A stretch of DNA of 5,700 nt from Flavobacteriaceae bacterium (lineage in GTDB: Bacteria > Bacteroidota > Bacteroidia > Flavobacteriales > Flavobacteriaceae). The stretch is from NCBI GenBank assembly GCA_026992695.1, contig JALWYP010000296.1:1-5700 (forward strand), given 5' to 3'. Positions within the stretch are counted from its first letter, which is position 1; each line of letters starts with the position of its first letter. Under the pieces are notes generated by a model, which saw only the letters and a program-made list of their open reading frames with translations, had not been told where the DNA came from and ran no database searches. The position numbers and the translations under genes were made by a program. Of the stretch, positions 1-4,890 are shown in pieces.

Positions 1-10
1 ATAGGTTGGT

Positions 11-18
11 TACATTTG
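11..18 (+). promoter_or_regulatory. Possible -7 promoter element (TACATTTG) near window start
   Basis: TACATTTG matches the Bacteroidota -7 consensus TAnnTTTG exactly. It lies in a 9-bp tandem repeat, GTTACATTT at 9-17 and 18-26. Any -33 element (TTG or TTTG) would fall before the window and cannot be tested. If active, it would start a plus-strand transcript near base 24, giving the peptide ORF at 143 a leader of about 120 nt. The same octamer occurs on the minus strand at 1976-1983, upstream of the zinc-finger genes. In AT-rich DNA an 8-mer with two free positions occurs by chance fairly often, so this is weak. Confidence 0.25.
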
Positions 19-92
19 TTACATTTAATTTTTGAAAAATTTAGGCTTCTTTCCTTTAAAAAATCGTTGTATCTACTTGTTTTACAATAAAT

Positions 93-109
93 ACGTATAA
101 ACACGTATA
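93..109. repeat. Short direct repeat ACGTATA, 10-bp period
   Basis: ACGTATA occurs at 93-99 and again at 103-109, start to start 10 bp, about one helical turn. It lies 34 bp upstream of the small ORF at 143 and just before a TAATTTTG octamer at 120-127 that fits the -7 consensus TAnnTTTG. Two half-sites on one face of the helix would suit a regulator, but this is inference from spacing alone. Confidence 0.2.
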
Positions 110-142
110 GGAATTTATATAATTTTGTTTGACTTTTACACT

Positions 143-274
143 ATGAAAAATGACATTCTTTTGAGAGAAGAGAGATTAAAAGAAAACAAAGCAAGCAAAA
201 TAATATTTATTATTATGGCTGTTGCAGTTGTTTCGGTTATAATCTTAAACCTCATTAACTTTATAATGTTTTAA
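143..274 (+). CDS. Possible small single-pass membrane protein, 43 aa
   Basis: The ORF begins at an ATG and ends in TAA. I do not recognise the family. The first 19 or so residues are highly charged (MKNDILLREERLKENKASK), and residues 20-43 are an almost unbroken hydrophobic stretch of I, V, F, A, L and M, long enough to cross the membrane once. The positive charges before it suggest an N-in orientation. There is no cleavage site or lipobox, so it would stay anchored. Support for a real gene is the charged-then-hydrophobic layout, a TAATTTTG octamer at 120-127, and a strong terminator starting 26 nt after the stop. Against it are the short length, no visible ribosome site and no homologue I can name. 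If the 120-127 element is used the leader would be only about 10 nt. The 1-445 region could instead encode a non-coding RNA ending at the same terminator. Confidence 0.45.
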   Translation: MKNDILLREERLKENKASKIIFIIMAVAVVSVIILNLINFIMF

Positions 275-300
275 TACATTACTGACTAACTATGCAAAAT

Positions 301-329
301 AACCCTAGCCTTGTCGGTTGGGGTTTTTT
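301..329 (+). terminator. Rho-independent terminator
   Basis: Arms 301-310 (AACCCTAGCC) and 316-325 (GGTTGGGGTT) form a 10-bp stem around the 5-nt loop TTGTC, with two G-U wobbles when read as plus-strand RNA. The T-run 324-329 follows directly. On the minus strand the wobbles become A-C mismatches and no T-run follows, so the element points rightward. It closes whatever is transcribed from the 1-300 region and insulates thiL from it. Confidence 0.8.
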
Positions 330-390
330 ATTACTACAATTTTTGTTGGTTACTCATAGCAAGTTATAATTAAATTTCTTTTTCAAAGAA

Positions 391-423
391 TTTGCTTCAT
401 CCTCTTTGAATACCTTATTTTTG
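391..423 (+). promoter_or_regulatory. Promoter of thiL (Bacteroidota -33/-7 type)
   Basis: TTTG at 391-394 and TATTTTTG at 416-423 are separated by 21 nt, within the usual 17-23 nt range of the Bacteroidota housekeeping sigma factor consensus TTTG-N-TAnnTTTG. Transcription would start near 428-430, leaving a leader of about 17 nt before the ATG at 446. That leaves no room for a TPP riboswitch, so thiL is not under riboswitch control from this promoter. Confidence 0.65.
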
Positions 424-445
424 CACCTGACATTAAACTCAGCTT

Positions 446-1501
446 ATGATTGAAGATAAAAACCCTTCTAAAACAAGTATTTCAGAATTAGGAGAATTCG
501 GGCTTATTGAGCATCTCACCAAAAACATAAAAATTACTCAAAAAACTACTGTAAAAGGCATTGGTGACGATGCTGCCGTTTTAAGCTGTGATGCAAAAGA
601 GCAATTGGTTGTAACCACCGACTTATTGGTAGAAAAGATTCATTTTGATTTAAGCTATATGCCATTAAAACACTTGGGATATAAAGCGGTTGTTGTAAAC
701 CTTTCAGATGTATATGCAATGAATGCAAAAGCAACACAAATAACGGTTTCTTTGGCGGTTTCAAACCGGTTTCCTGTAGAAGCTCTCGACGAACTTTATG
801 CCGGAATAAAAACCGCTGCCAAGATATATAATGTCGATATTGTGGGAGGCGACACAACCTCTTCGGTTTCAGGATTATTAATAAGTATAACGGCATTGGG
901 AAGCGCTACAAAAAAAGAAATTGTTTATAGAAACGGAGCTAAAGAAAACGATTTATTGGTTGTAACCGGAGATTTGGGTGCTGCTTATCTGGGTCTTCAG
1001 GTTCTTGAACGCGAGAAAAAAGTGTTTGAGGTAAACCCGAAGGCACAACCCGATTTAGCACCTTATACCTATTTAATAGAACGACAGCTTAAACCCGAAG
1101 CACGTAAAGATATTCCGCCTTTACTTAAAGAATTAGACGTTTTACCTACTGCTATGATTGATATTAGCGACGGATTGTCTTCCGAAATTATTCATCTTTG
1201 CAAACAATCGAAGGTAGGATGTAATTTATATGAAGACAAAATACCACTTGACCCGCAAGTAATCTCTACTTGTGAAGAATTTAATATAGACAGTACAACC
1301 ATTGCTTTAAACGGAGGGGAAGACTACGAATTGCTCTTTACGGTTAAGCAAGAAGATTTTCCTAAAATTAAAGGAAACCCTAATCTTTCCATCATTGGTC
1401 ATATTACTGCAGAAAAAGAAGGTGTTCATCTTATAACCCGAGCCAATACAAAAATTCCGCTTATTGCCAGAGGATGGAACGCGGTGAAAGAAAAAGAATA
1501 A
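446..1501 (+). CDS. thiL: Thiamine-monophosphate kinase
   Basis: ThiL uses ATP to phosphorylate thiamine monophosphate to thiamine diphosphate, the active cofactor, in the cytoplasm. The 351-residue product carries the family's metal and nucleotide motifs in order: GIGDDAAV around residues 38-45, TTDLLVEKIHF at 57-67, NLSDVYAMNA at 85-94, GGDTT at 134-138, MIDISDGL at 237-244 and GGEDYELLF at 290-298. The aspartates of GDD, NLSD, GGD and ISDG are those that bind Mg2+ and phosphates in this PurM/AIR-synthase-like fold. It is about 25 residues longer than the E. coli enzyme, partly through an N-terminal extension, which I recall as usual for Flavobacteria. The ATG lies about 17 nt after a predicted transcription start and has no Shine-Dalgarno, as is normal in this phylum. 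No other thiamine gene is in the window, so it appears to be a single-gene unit. Its stop is 2 bp from that of a convergent gene. Confidence 0.95.
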   Translation: MIEDKNPSKTSISELGEFGLIEHLTKNIKITQKTTVKGIGDDAAVLSCDAKEQLVVTTDLLVEKIHFDLSYMPLKHLGYKAVVVNLSDVYAMNAKATQITVSLAVSNRFPVEALDELYAGIKTAAKIYNVDIVGGDTTSSVSGLLISITALGSATKKEIVYRNGAKENDLLVVTGDLGAAYLGLQVLEREKKVFEVNPKAQPDLAPYTYLIERQLKPEARKDIPPLLKELDVLPTAMIDISDGLSSEIIHLCKQSKVGCNLYEDKIPLDPQVISTCEEFNIDSTTIALNGGEDYELLFTVKQEDFPKIKGNPNLSIIGHITAEKEGVHLITRANTKIPLIARGWNAVKEKE

Positions 1502-1521
1502 TGTTAAGACAATTTCTTTTT
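1491..1521. terminator. Possible bidirectional AT-rich terminator at convergent gene ends
   Basis: AAAAAGAA at 1491-1498 and TTCTTTTT at 1514-1521 are perfect inverted arms. The 15-nt loop holds both stop codons, TAA of thiL (1499-1501) and that of the minus-strand gene (1504-1506). Read either way the hairpin starts in an A-run and ends in a T-run, as a bidirectional terminator should. A second AAAAAGAA at 1534-1541 can pair with the same central arm. The stem has only one G-C pair, so it is weak; I offer it because no better terminator is present on either side. Confidence 0.3.
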
Positions 1522-1704
1522 TGAATGTTTTTTAAAAAGAAGATTGTTTTGTTCCCAATACGGGGTGAGTTTTACAATTTTCCCATACCCATCTGTCGTA
1601 AATTTTTGCTTACATCGTTGGCATGAATATTCAGTAATGGTTTGATAATTTGTTGTGTTACGCTTTAGTTTATGACCAAAAAATTTACACACTATTTGTT
1701 TCAT
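1504..1704 (-). CDS. Small CCHC zinc-finger protein, 66 aa (DUF1660-like)
   Basis: This gene has no known function. The sequence shows a C-x4-H-x16-C-x2-C arrangement: C6, H11 (in CKFFGHK), C28 and C31 (in CQRC), which should bind one zinc ion. After the finger come the segment FTTDGYGKIVKLTPYW (35-50) and a lysine-rich basic tail. Small proteins of this type, with CxxxGHK near the N-terminus and a CxxC about 17 residues later, occur in Bacteroidota genomes and resemble the short DUF1660 family first noted in phages; that family link is from memory. It is cytoplasmic, with no signal or membrane segment. The ATG overlaps the stop of the upstream paralogue as TAATG, so translation is probably coupled. 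The basic tail would be compatible with nucleic-acid binding, but this is inference. Confidence 0.75.
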   Translation of the reverse strand: MKQIVCKFFGHKLKRNTTNYQTITEYSCQRCKQKFTTDGYGKIVKLTPYWEQNNLLFKKHSKKKLS

Positions 1705-1943
1705 TAGCTATATAAAGTAGTTTTTCTGTTTATTTTTTTCTTTATAAAAGATTGTAGTACTTGATGTGCTTTTCGCTGTTTATCGGTTATAACTTCTAAT
1801 TTTCCTTTTAAATTACTCGCAACTTCTTTTCCGCAACGAACACATCGATACTCCTTAATTTGATTTGTTATTTTATGCGTTACAACATACTTGTGCCCAA
1901 GCGAATTACAAAATAACCCAGAAATTGAAAAATTAGATTTCAT
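1704..1943 (-). CDS. Small CCHC zinc-finger protein, 79 aa, paralogue of its neighbour
   Basis: No function is known. It has the same C-x4-H-x16-C-x2-C pattern as the next gene, at C12, H17 (in CNSLGHK), C34 and C37 (in CVRCG), and the matching motif EY-x-C-x-RC before and within the second pair. The identical spacing and head-to-tail placement point to an old tandem duplication; outside the finger the two have little in common. The C-terminal half (about 45-79) is basic and probably helical, ending in KKKINRKTT-type sequence. The stop TAA shares its last base with the ATG of the downstream paralogue, so the two form a coupled pair. A minus-strand TACATTTG at 1976-1983 could be its -7 element; alternatively it is read through from the hydrolase 70 bp upstream. 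Confidence 0.75.
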   Translation of the reverse strand: MKSNFSISGLFCNSLGHKYVVTHKITNQIKEYRCVRCGKEVASNLKGKLEVITDKQRKAHQVLQSFIKKKINRKTTLYS

Positions 1944-1975
1944 AATTAAATCGGTGGGGGCTTAGATTAAGATAC

Positions 1976-1983
1976 CAAATGTA
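1976..1983 (-). promoter_or_regulatory. Possible -7 element for the zinc-finger pair
   Basis: The minus strand reads TACATTTG, an exact TAnnTTTG match, in the 70-bp gap between the hydrolase stop and the zinc-finger start. A transcript would begin near 1970 and have a leader of about 27 nt. I see no TTG or TTTG at the expected -33 distance (around 2001-2010), so it is only a half promoter. Confidence 0.35.
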
Positions 1984-2000
1984 AAAAATATATTTTAATT

Positions 2001-2031
2001 TATCGATTAAATGTTATAAAATATCGATTAA
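2001..2031. repeat. Direct repeat TATCGATTAA, 21-bp period, across the hydrolase stop
   Basis: TATCGATTAA occurs at 2001-2010 and 2022-2031. Read on the minus strand the repeat is in frame with the hydrolase: the protein ends HLIDIL-stop, and the next seven codons would read HLIDKLK. The period of 21 bp is exactly seven codons, consistent with a small tandem duplication of the gene end in which one copy has the stop codon. Confidence 0.6.
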
Positions 2032-2775
2032 GTGCAATTTTTTAACAATTTCATCATAATTTTCTACCATTCCTATATGACCACCTGTTAAAGAAAAAAG
2101 TTTCATTTTGGTTTTTTTTGCCAAATTAGAAGCTACCGAAAAAGGAATTAACGGGTCCTGTTTTCCGGCAATAAAAAATTTAGGAATGGTTAAGTGTTTG
2201 GCTATTTCGGTTCGGTCTTTTCTAATTTTCATTCCATTAAGAGCCGCTGTAATTCCGCACAAAGGAAACAATTTAGCTTCAGTTTTAAGTTGCGATATTT
2301 CGGAAGAAAATAATCTTCCGGATGAAGGAAGAAACAAATTATTTATCGCCATAGAAACATATTTTTCTTTATTGAGAGTTGCTAAATTAATTGCCTGTTC
2401 TCTTTGCTTTTTTCTTTCGGGAGAATCTGCTAATATGCTGGAGTTTAGCAAAATAATCGATTGTAATTTATCCGGAAATAATTCGGCAAAAGCCAAGGCA
2501 ACATAGCCGCCCATAGAATGACCAATTAGAGTAACCTTTTTAATTTTTGTTTCATCCAAAACCTCCTTTACCACTTCTGCAAATAACTCCATGGTATGAA
2601 TTTCTGCCAAGCAAGAACTTTTACCAAAACCCGGAAAATCAATACAAATCACCTTGTTTTTTTTCGCCAAAAAAGGCACTAACCTACTCCACATGGTACT
2701 GCTTTCTAAAAACCCGTGTAACAAAACAACTGCTTTCCCTTTCCCTGATAGGGTATAATGTATGTTTTTATCCAT
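2014..2775 (-). CDS. Alpha/beta-fold hydrolase
   Basis: This is a 253-residue cytoplasmic serine hydrolase of the alpha/beta-hydrolase superfamily. Visible landmarks: oxyanion-hole segment LLHGFLES (H20-G21), nucleophile elbow GHSMGG with catalytic S87, the acid D207 in GKQDPLIP, and the base H233 in GGHIGMVEN. The triad is complete. Residues about 110-190 form the variable helical cap that sets specificity. The layout resembles BioH- or MenH-like esterases, but there are no biotin or menaquinone genes nearby, so the substrate cannot be named. An ATG at 2823 would add 16 residues, but the chosen start at 2775 places the usual beta-1 strand (MDKNIHYTLSGKGKAVVLLHG) at the N-terminus, and a promoter-like element (2781-2816) lies inside the extension. 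It is divergent from moxR and may lie upstream of the two zinc-finger genes in one transcript (70-bp gap). Confidence 0.88.
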   Translation of the reverse strand: MDKNIHYTLSGKGKAVVLLHGFLESSTMWSRLVPFLAKKNKVICIDFPGFGKSSCLAEIHTMELFAEVVKEVLDETKIKKVTLIGHSMGGYVALAFAELFPDKLQSIILLNSSILADSPERKKQREQAINLATLNKEKYVSMAINNLFLPSSGRLFSSEISQLKTEAKLFPLCGITAALNGMKIRKDRTEIAKHLTIPKFFIAGKQDPLIPFSVASNLAKKTKMKLFSLTGGHIGMVENYDEIVKKLHLIDIL

Positions 2776-2780
2776 AAATA

Positions 2781-2816
2781 CAAAAATAACAGTATTTACT
2801 ACAAGAATATGACAAA
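2781..2816 (-). promoter_or_regulatory. Probable promoter of the hydrolase gene
   Basis: On the minus strand TTTG (2816-2813) and TATTTTTG (2788-2781) are separated by 24 nt, one more than the usual upper limit. The -7 octamer is identical to that in front of thiL. Only 5 nt separate its last G from the ATG at 2775, so transcription would begin at or next to the start codon, giving a leaderless or nearly leaderless mRNA. This also argues against the upstream ATG at 2823. Confidence 0.45.
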
Positions 2817-2839
2817 ACGACATTTTTAAATTTTGGCAA

Positions 2840-2917
2840 TACTTTTGTTAATTTTTAACCAATTGTTAACAAGAAAACTACTGTTAAAATTGCATCTTTG
2901 CTAGCCTTTTAAATTTA
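2840..2917 (+). promoter_or_regulatory. Promoter region of the moxR operon, several candidate elements
   Basis: TACTTTTG at 2840-2847 matches TAnnTTTG exactly but has no -33 partner at the right distance; it would give a leader of about 84 nt. CATCTTTG at 2893-2900 differs from the consensus in its first base and also lacks a well-spaced partner. TTG at 2890-2892 followed after 17 nt by TAAATTTA (2910-2917) has good spacing but an imperfect -7, and would start about 15 nt before the ATG at 2937. I cannot decide among them from sequence. Confidence 0.35.
2845..2872. promoter_or_regulatory. Adjacent dyads built from TTGTTAA upstream of moxR (possible operator)
   Basis: TTGTTAA at 2845-2851 faces TTAACCAA at 2856-2862 as an imperfect inverted repeat with a 4-T spacer. 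Directly next to it, TTGTTAACAA at 2863-2872 is a perfect 10-bp palindrome. The two TTGTTAA copies are 18 bp apart. The cluster lies between the hydrolase start and the Bat-type operon, where a regulator could act. AT-rich DNA favours such dyads by chance, and no regulator is identified. Confidence 0.3.
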
Positions 2918-2936
2918 AGATTAAAATCAAATAACA

Positions 2937-3941
2937 ATGGAACAAACAAACCCAACATTAGATATTTCTGCTTTAAATGAAAAAATAGAGCGCGAAAGTG
3001 CTTTTATTGACATTCTTACAATGGAAATGAATAAGGTAATCGTAGGACAAAAACACATGATCGAACGATTGCTAATAGGTCTTCTTGGAAGAGGACATAT
3101 CCTGTTAGAAGGTGTTCCCGGGCTTGCAAAAACCTTGGCTATAAATACCTTGGCAAAAGCAGTTCACGGCGATTTTAGTCGCGTACAATTCACCCCCGAT
3201 TTACTTCCTGCAGATGTAGTAGGTACGCTAATTTACAATATTAAAGAAAATGATTTTAGCATTAAAAAAGGACCCATATTTGCCAACTTTGTATTGGCAG
3301 ATGAGATTAACCGTGCTCCGGCAAAGGTACAATCGGCTCTTTTAGAGGCAATGCAAGAAAAACAAGTTACCATTGGGGATGAGACTTTTACACTACCAAA
3401 ACCATTTTTGGTAATGGCAACACAAAACCCTATTGAACAAGAAGGAACCTACCCGCTCCCCGAAGCACAAGTAGATCGTTTTATGTTAAAAACTGTAATT
3501 GATTACCCTAAAAAAGATGAAGAACAGCTTATTATAAGACAAAATTTAAAAGGTGATTATGAGCAAGTAAACCCCGTTGTTACCCTAGAGCAAATTTTAA
3601 AAGCACAACAAGCTGTTCGGGAAGTATATATGGATGAAAAAATAGAAAAATACATCCTCGATATTATTTTTGCTACCCGTACACCCGAAAAATACAACCT
3701 CCAAGAAATAAAACCTCTTATTAATTTTGGAGCCTCGCCTCGTGGTAGTATTAATCTTGCTATGGCATCTAAATGTTTTGCTTTTATTAAAAGACGCGGT
3801 TATGTGGTGCCCGAAGATGTTCGTGCAGTAATACATGATGTACTTCGTCACAGAATAGGAATTACCTACGAAGCCGAAGCCGAAAATATCACCTCAGAAG
3901 ACATCATTAATAAAATTGTAAATGTAATTGAAGTACCGTAA
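2937..3941 (+). CDS. MoxR-family AAA+ ATPase
   Basis: A 334-residue cytoplasmic ATPase of the MoxR family, thought to act as a chaperone that remodels or inserts metal into partner proteins, notably VWA and DUF58 proteins encoded next to it. Motifs in order: Walker A GVPGLAKT at residues 59-66; the region QFTPDLLPADVVG at about 84-96; Walker B VLADEINR with D122 and E123; sensor-1 ATQNP at 161-165; EAQVDRF at 176-182 with the likely arginine finger; sensor-2 GASPRGS with R269. The C-terminal lid ends in the typical DVLRHRI segment. The length is normal and all catalytic residues are present. It is the first gene of a plus-strand operon, 55 bp ahead of the DUF58 gene and divergent from the hydrolase. 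The ATG has no Shine-Dalgarno. In Bacteroidota this gene opens the Bat (aerotolerance) locus; the role in oxygen or stress tolerance is from family knowledge. Confidence 0.95.
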   Translation: MEQTNPTLDISALNEKIERESAFIDILTMEMNKVIVGQKHMIERLLIGLLGRGHILLEGVPGLAKTLAINTLAKAVHGDFSRVQFTPDLLPADVVGTLIYNIKENDFSIKKGPIFANFVLADEINRAPAKVQSALLEAMQEKQVTIGDETFTLPKPFLVMATQNPIEQEGTYPLPEAQVDRFMLKTVIDYPKKDEEQLIIRQNLKGDYEQVNPVVTLEQILKAQQAVREVYMDEKIEKYILDIIFATRTPEKYNLQEIKPLINFGASPRGSINLAMASKCFAFIKRRGYVVPEDVRAVIHDVLRHRIGITYEAEAENITSEDIINKIVNVIEVP

Positions 3942-3996
3942 ACACGATTTTTTGAAATTTTGATAATAGCATTTTATAAGGTGTGAAAAAAGAAAA

Positions 3997-4866
3997 ATGA
4001 ATACCAAGGAGTTACTAAAAAAAGTACGAAAAATAGAAATAAAAACACGAAGGTTAAGCGACCATGTGTTTGGTGGTGAGTACCATAGTACTTTTAAAGG
4101 AAGAGGTATGACCTTTAGCGAAGTTCGTCAATACCAATTTGGAGATGATGTTAGAAATATAGACTGGAATGTAACCGCCCGTTATAACGAACCCTATATA
4201 AAAGTTTTTGAAGAAGAACGCGAACTTACATTGATGCTTATGATAGATGTAAGTGGTTCTGAATCTTTTGGAACCGCAACGCAATTTAAAAACGAAATCA
4301 TTACCGAAATAGCGGCAACCCTAGCATTTTCGGCATTACAAAACAACGATAAAATTGGTGTTATACTTTTTTCAGACGAAATTGAACTTTACATCCCTCC
4401 TAAAAAAGGACGCTCTCACGTATTACGAATCATCAGAGAATTATTAGAGTTTTCACCCAAAAGCAAAAAAACCAATATTGCCGAAGCACTTAAGTTTTTT
4501 ACTAATGTAACCAAGAAAAAAGCCATTGTATTTGTGCTTTCAGACTTTATGGACAGTAACTATAAAGACACCTTAAAAATCGTTGCAAAAAAACACGATG
4601 TTACCGGAATACGAATATTCGATATAAATGAAGAAGTTATCCCAAATGTAGGAATGGTAGAAATGCAAGACCAAGAAACAGGTGAATTGTTTTTGGTTAA
4701 TACAGCATCTAAAAAAGTTAGAAAAAACTATTCAGAAAATTATAACCATCAAGTTGCCTATTTTGCCGATGCTTTTAGAAAAAGCGGCGCAGGCGCATTA
4801 AGTTGCCGAACCGACCAAAGTTACGTAAAACAACTATTAGGGTATTTTAAAACAAGAGGAAGATAG
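3997..4866 (+). CDS. DUF58 domain protein (VWA-like), MoxR partner
   Basis: A 289-residue protein of the DUF58 family, which has a von Willebrand factor A-like fold and is nearly always encoded next to MoxR ATPases. The DUF58 signature YQFGDDVRNIDWNVTAR lies at about 46-62, after the conserved GRGMTFSEVR. A complete MIDAS-type metal site is visible: DVSGS (D84, S86, S88), T159 in TNIAEAL, and D183 in LSDFMD. There is no signal peptide and no clear membrane segment, so it should be cytoplasmic, perhaps bound to the membrane through partners. The 55-bp gap after moxR shows no terminator, so the two are probably co-transcribed. The gene ends in TAG at 4864-4866, and the next gene starts 24 bp later in the same reading frame. 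The exact biochemical activity of the family is not established; a scaffold role for protein interactions controlled by MoxR is inference. Confidence 0.92.
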   Translation: MNTKELLKKVRKIEIKTRRLSDHVFGGEYHSTFKGRGMTFSEVRQYQFGDDVRNIDWNVTARYNEPYIKVFEEERELTLMLMIDVSGSESFGTATQFKNEIITEIAATLAFSALQNNDKIGVILFSDEIELYIPPKKGRSHVLRIIRELLEFSPKSKKTNIAEALKFFTNVTKKKAIVFVLSDFMDSNYKDTLKIVAKKHDVTGIRIFDINEEVIPNVGMVEMQDQETGELFLVNTASKKVRKNYSENYNHQVAYFADAFRKSGAGALSCRTDQSYVKQLLGYFKTRGR

Positions 4867-4890
4867 GTTTTGAGACCGGAGAAGATAGCT

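Noticed and set aside
424..445. TPP riboswitch upstream of thiL
   Set aside because: The predicted leader is about 17 nt and the wider 330-445 region lacks the conserved thi-box blocks.
546..896. Minus-strand open frame of 116 codons inside thiL
   Set aside because: It lies entirely within the well-supported thiL gene, has low-complexity leucine/histidine/proline-rich content and no recognisable motif; it is an antisense shadow.
1504..1943. Zinc-finger pair as part of a prophage or toxin-antitoxin module
   Set aside because: The DUF1660 resemblance suggests phage links, but there are no integrase, structural or att-like sequences nearby, and neither product resembles a known toxin or antitoxin.
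2108..2777. Two plus-strand open frames (132 and 76 codons) opposite the hydrolase
   Set aside because: Both are antisense to a gene with a full catalytic triad and show no domain of their own.
3597..3851. Minus-strand open frame inside moxR
   Set aside because: Opposite the sensor-2 and lid region of a complete MoxR ATPase; composition is typical of antisense translation.
3942..3996. Separate promoter or terminator between moxR and the DUF58 gene
   Set aside because: The 55-bp gap has no stable inverted repeat with a T-run and no TAnnTTTG with a -33 partner; co-transcription is simpler.
4054..4284. Minus-strand open frame inside the DUF58 gene
   Set aside because: It is opposite the DUF58 signature and MIDAS region, with no motif or start context of its own.
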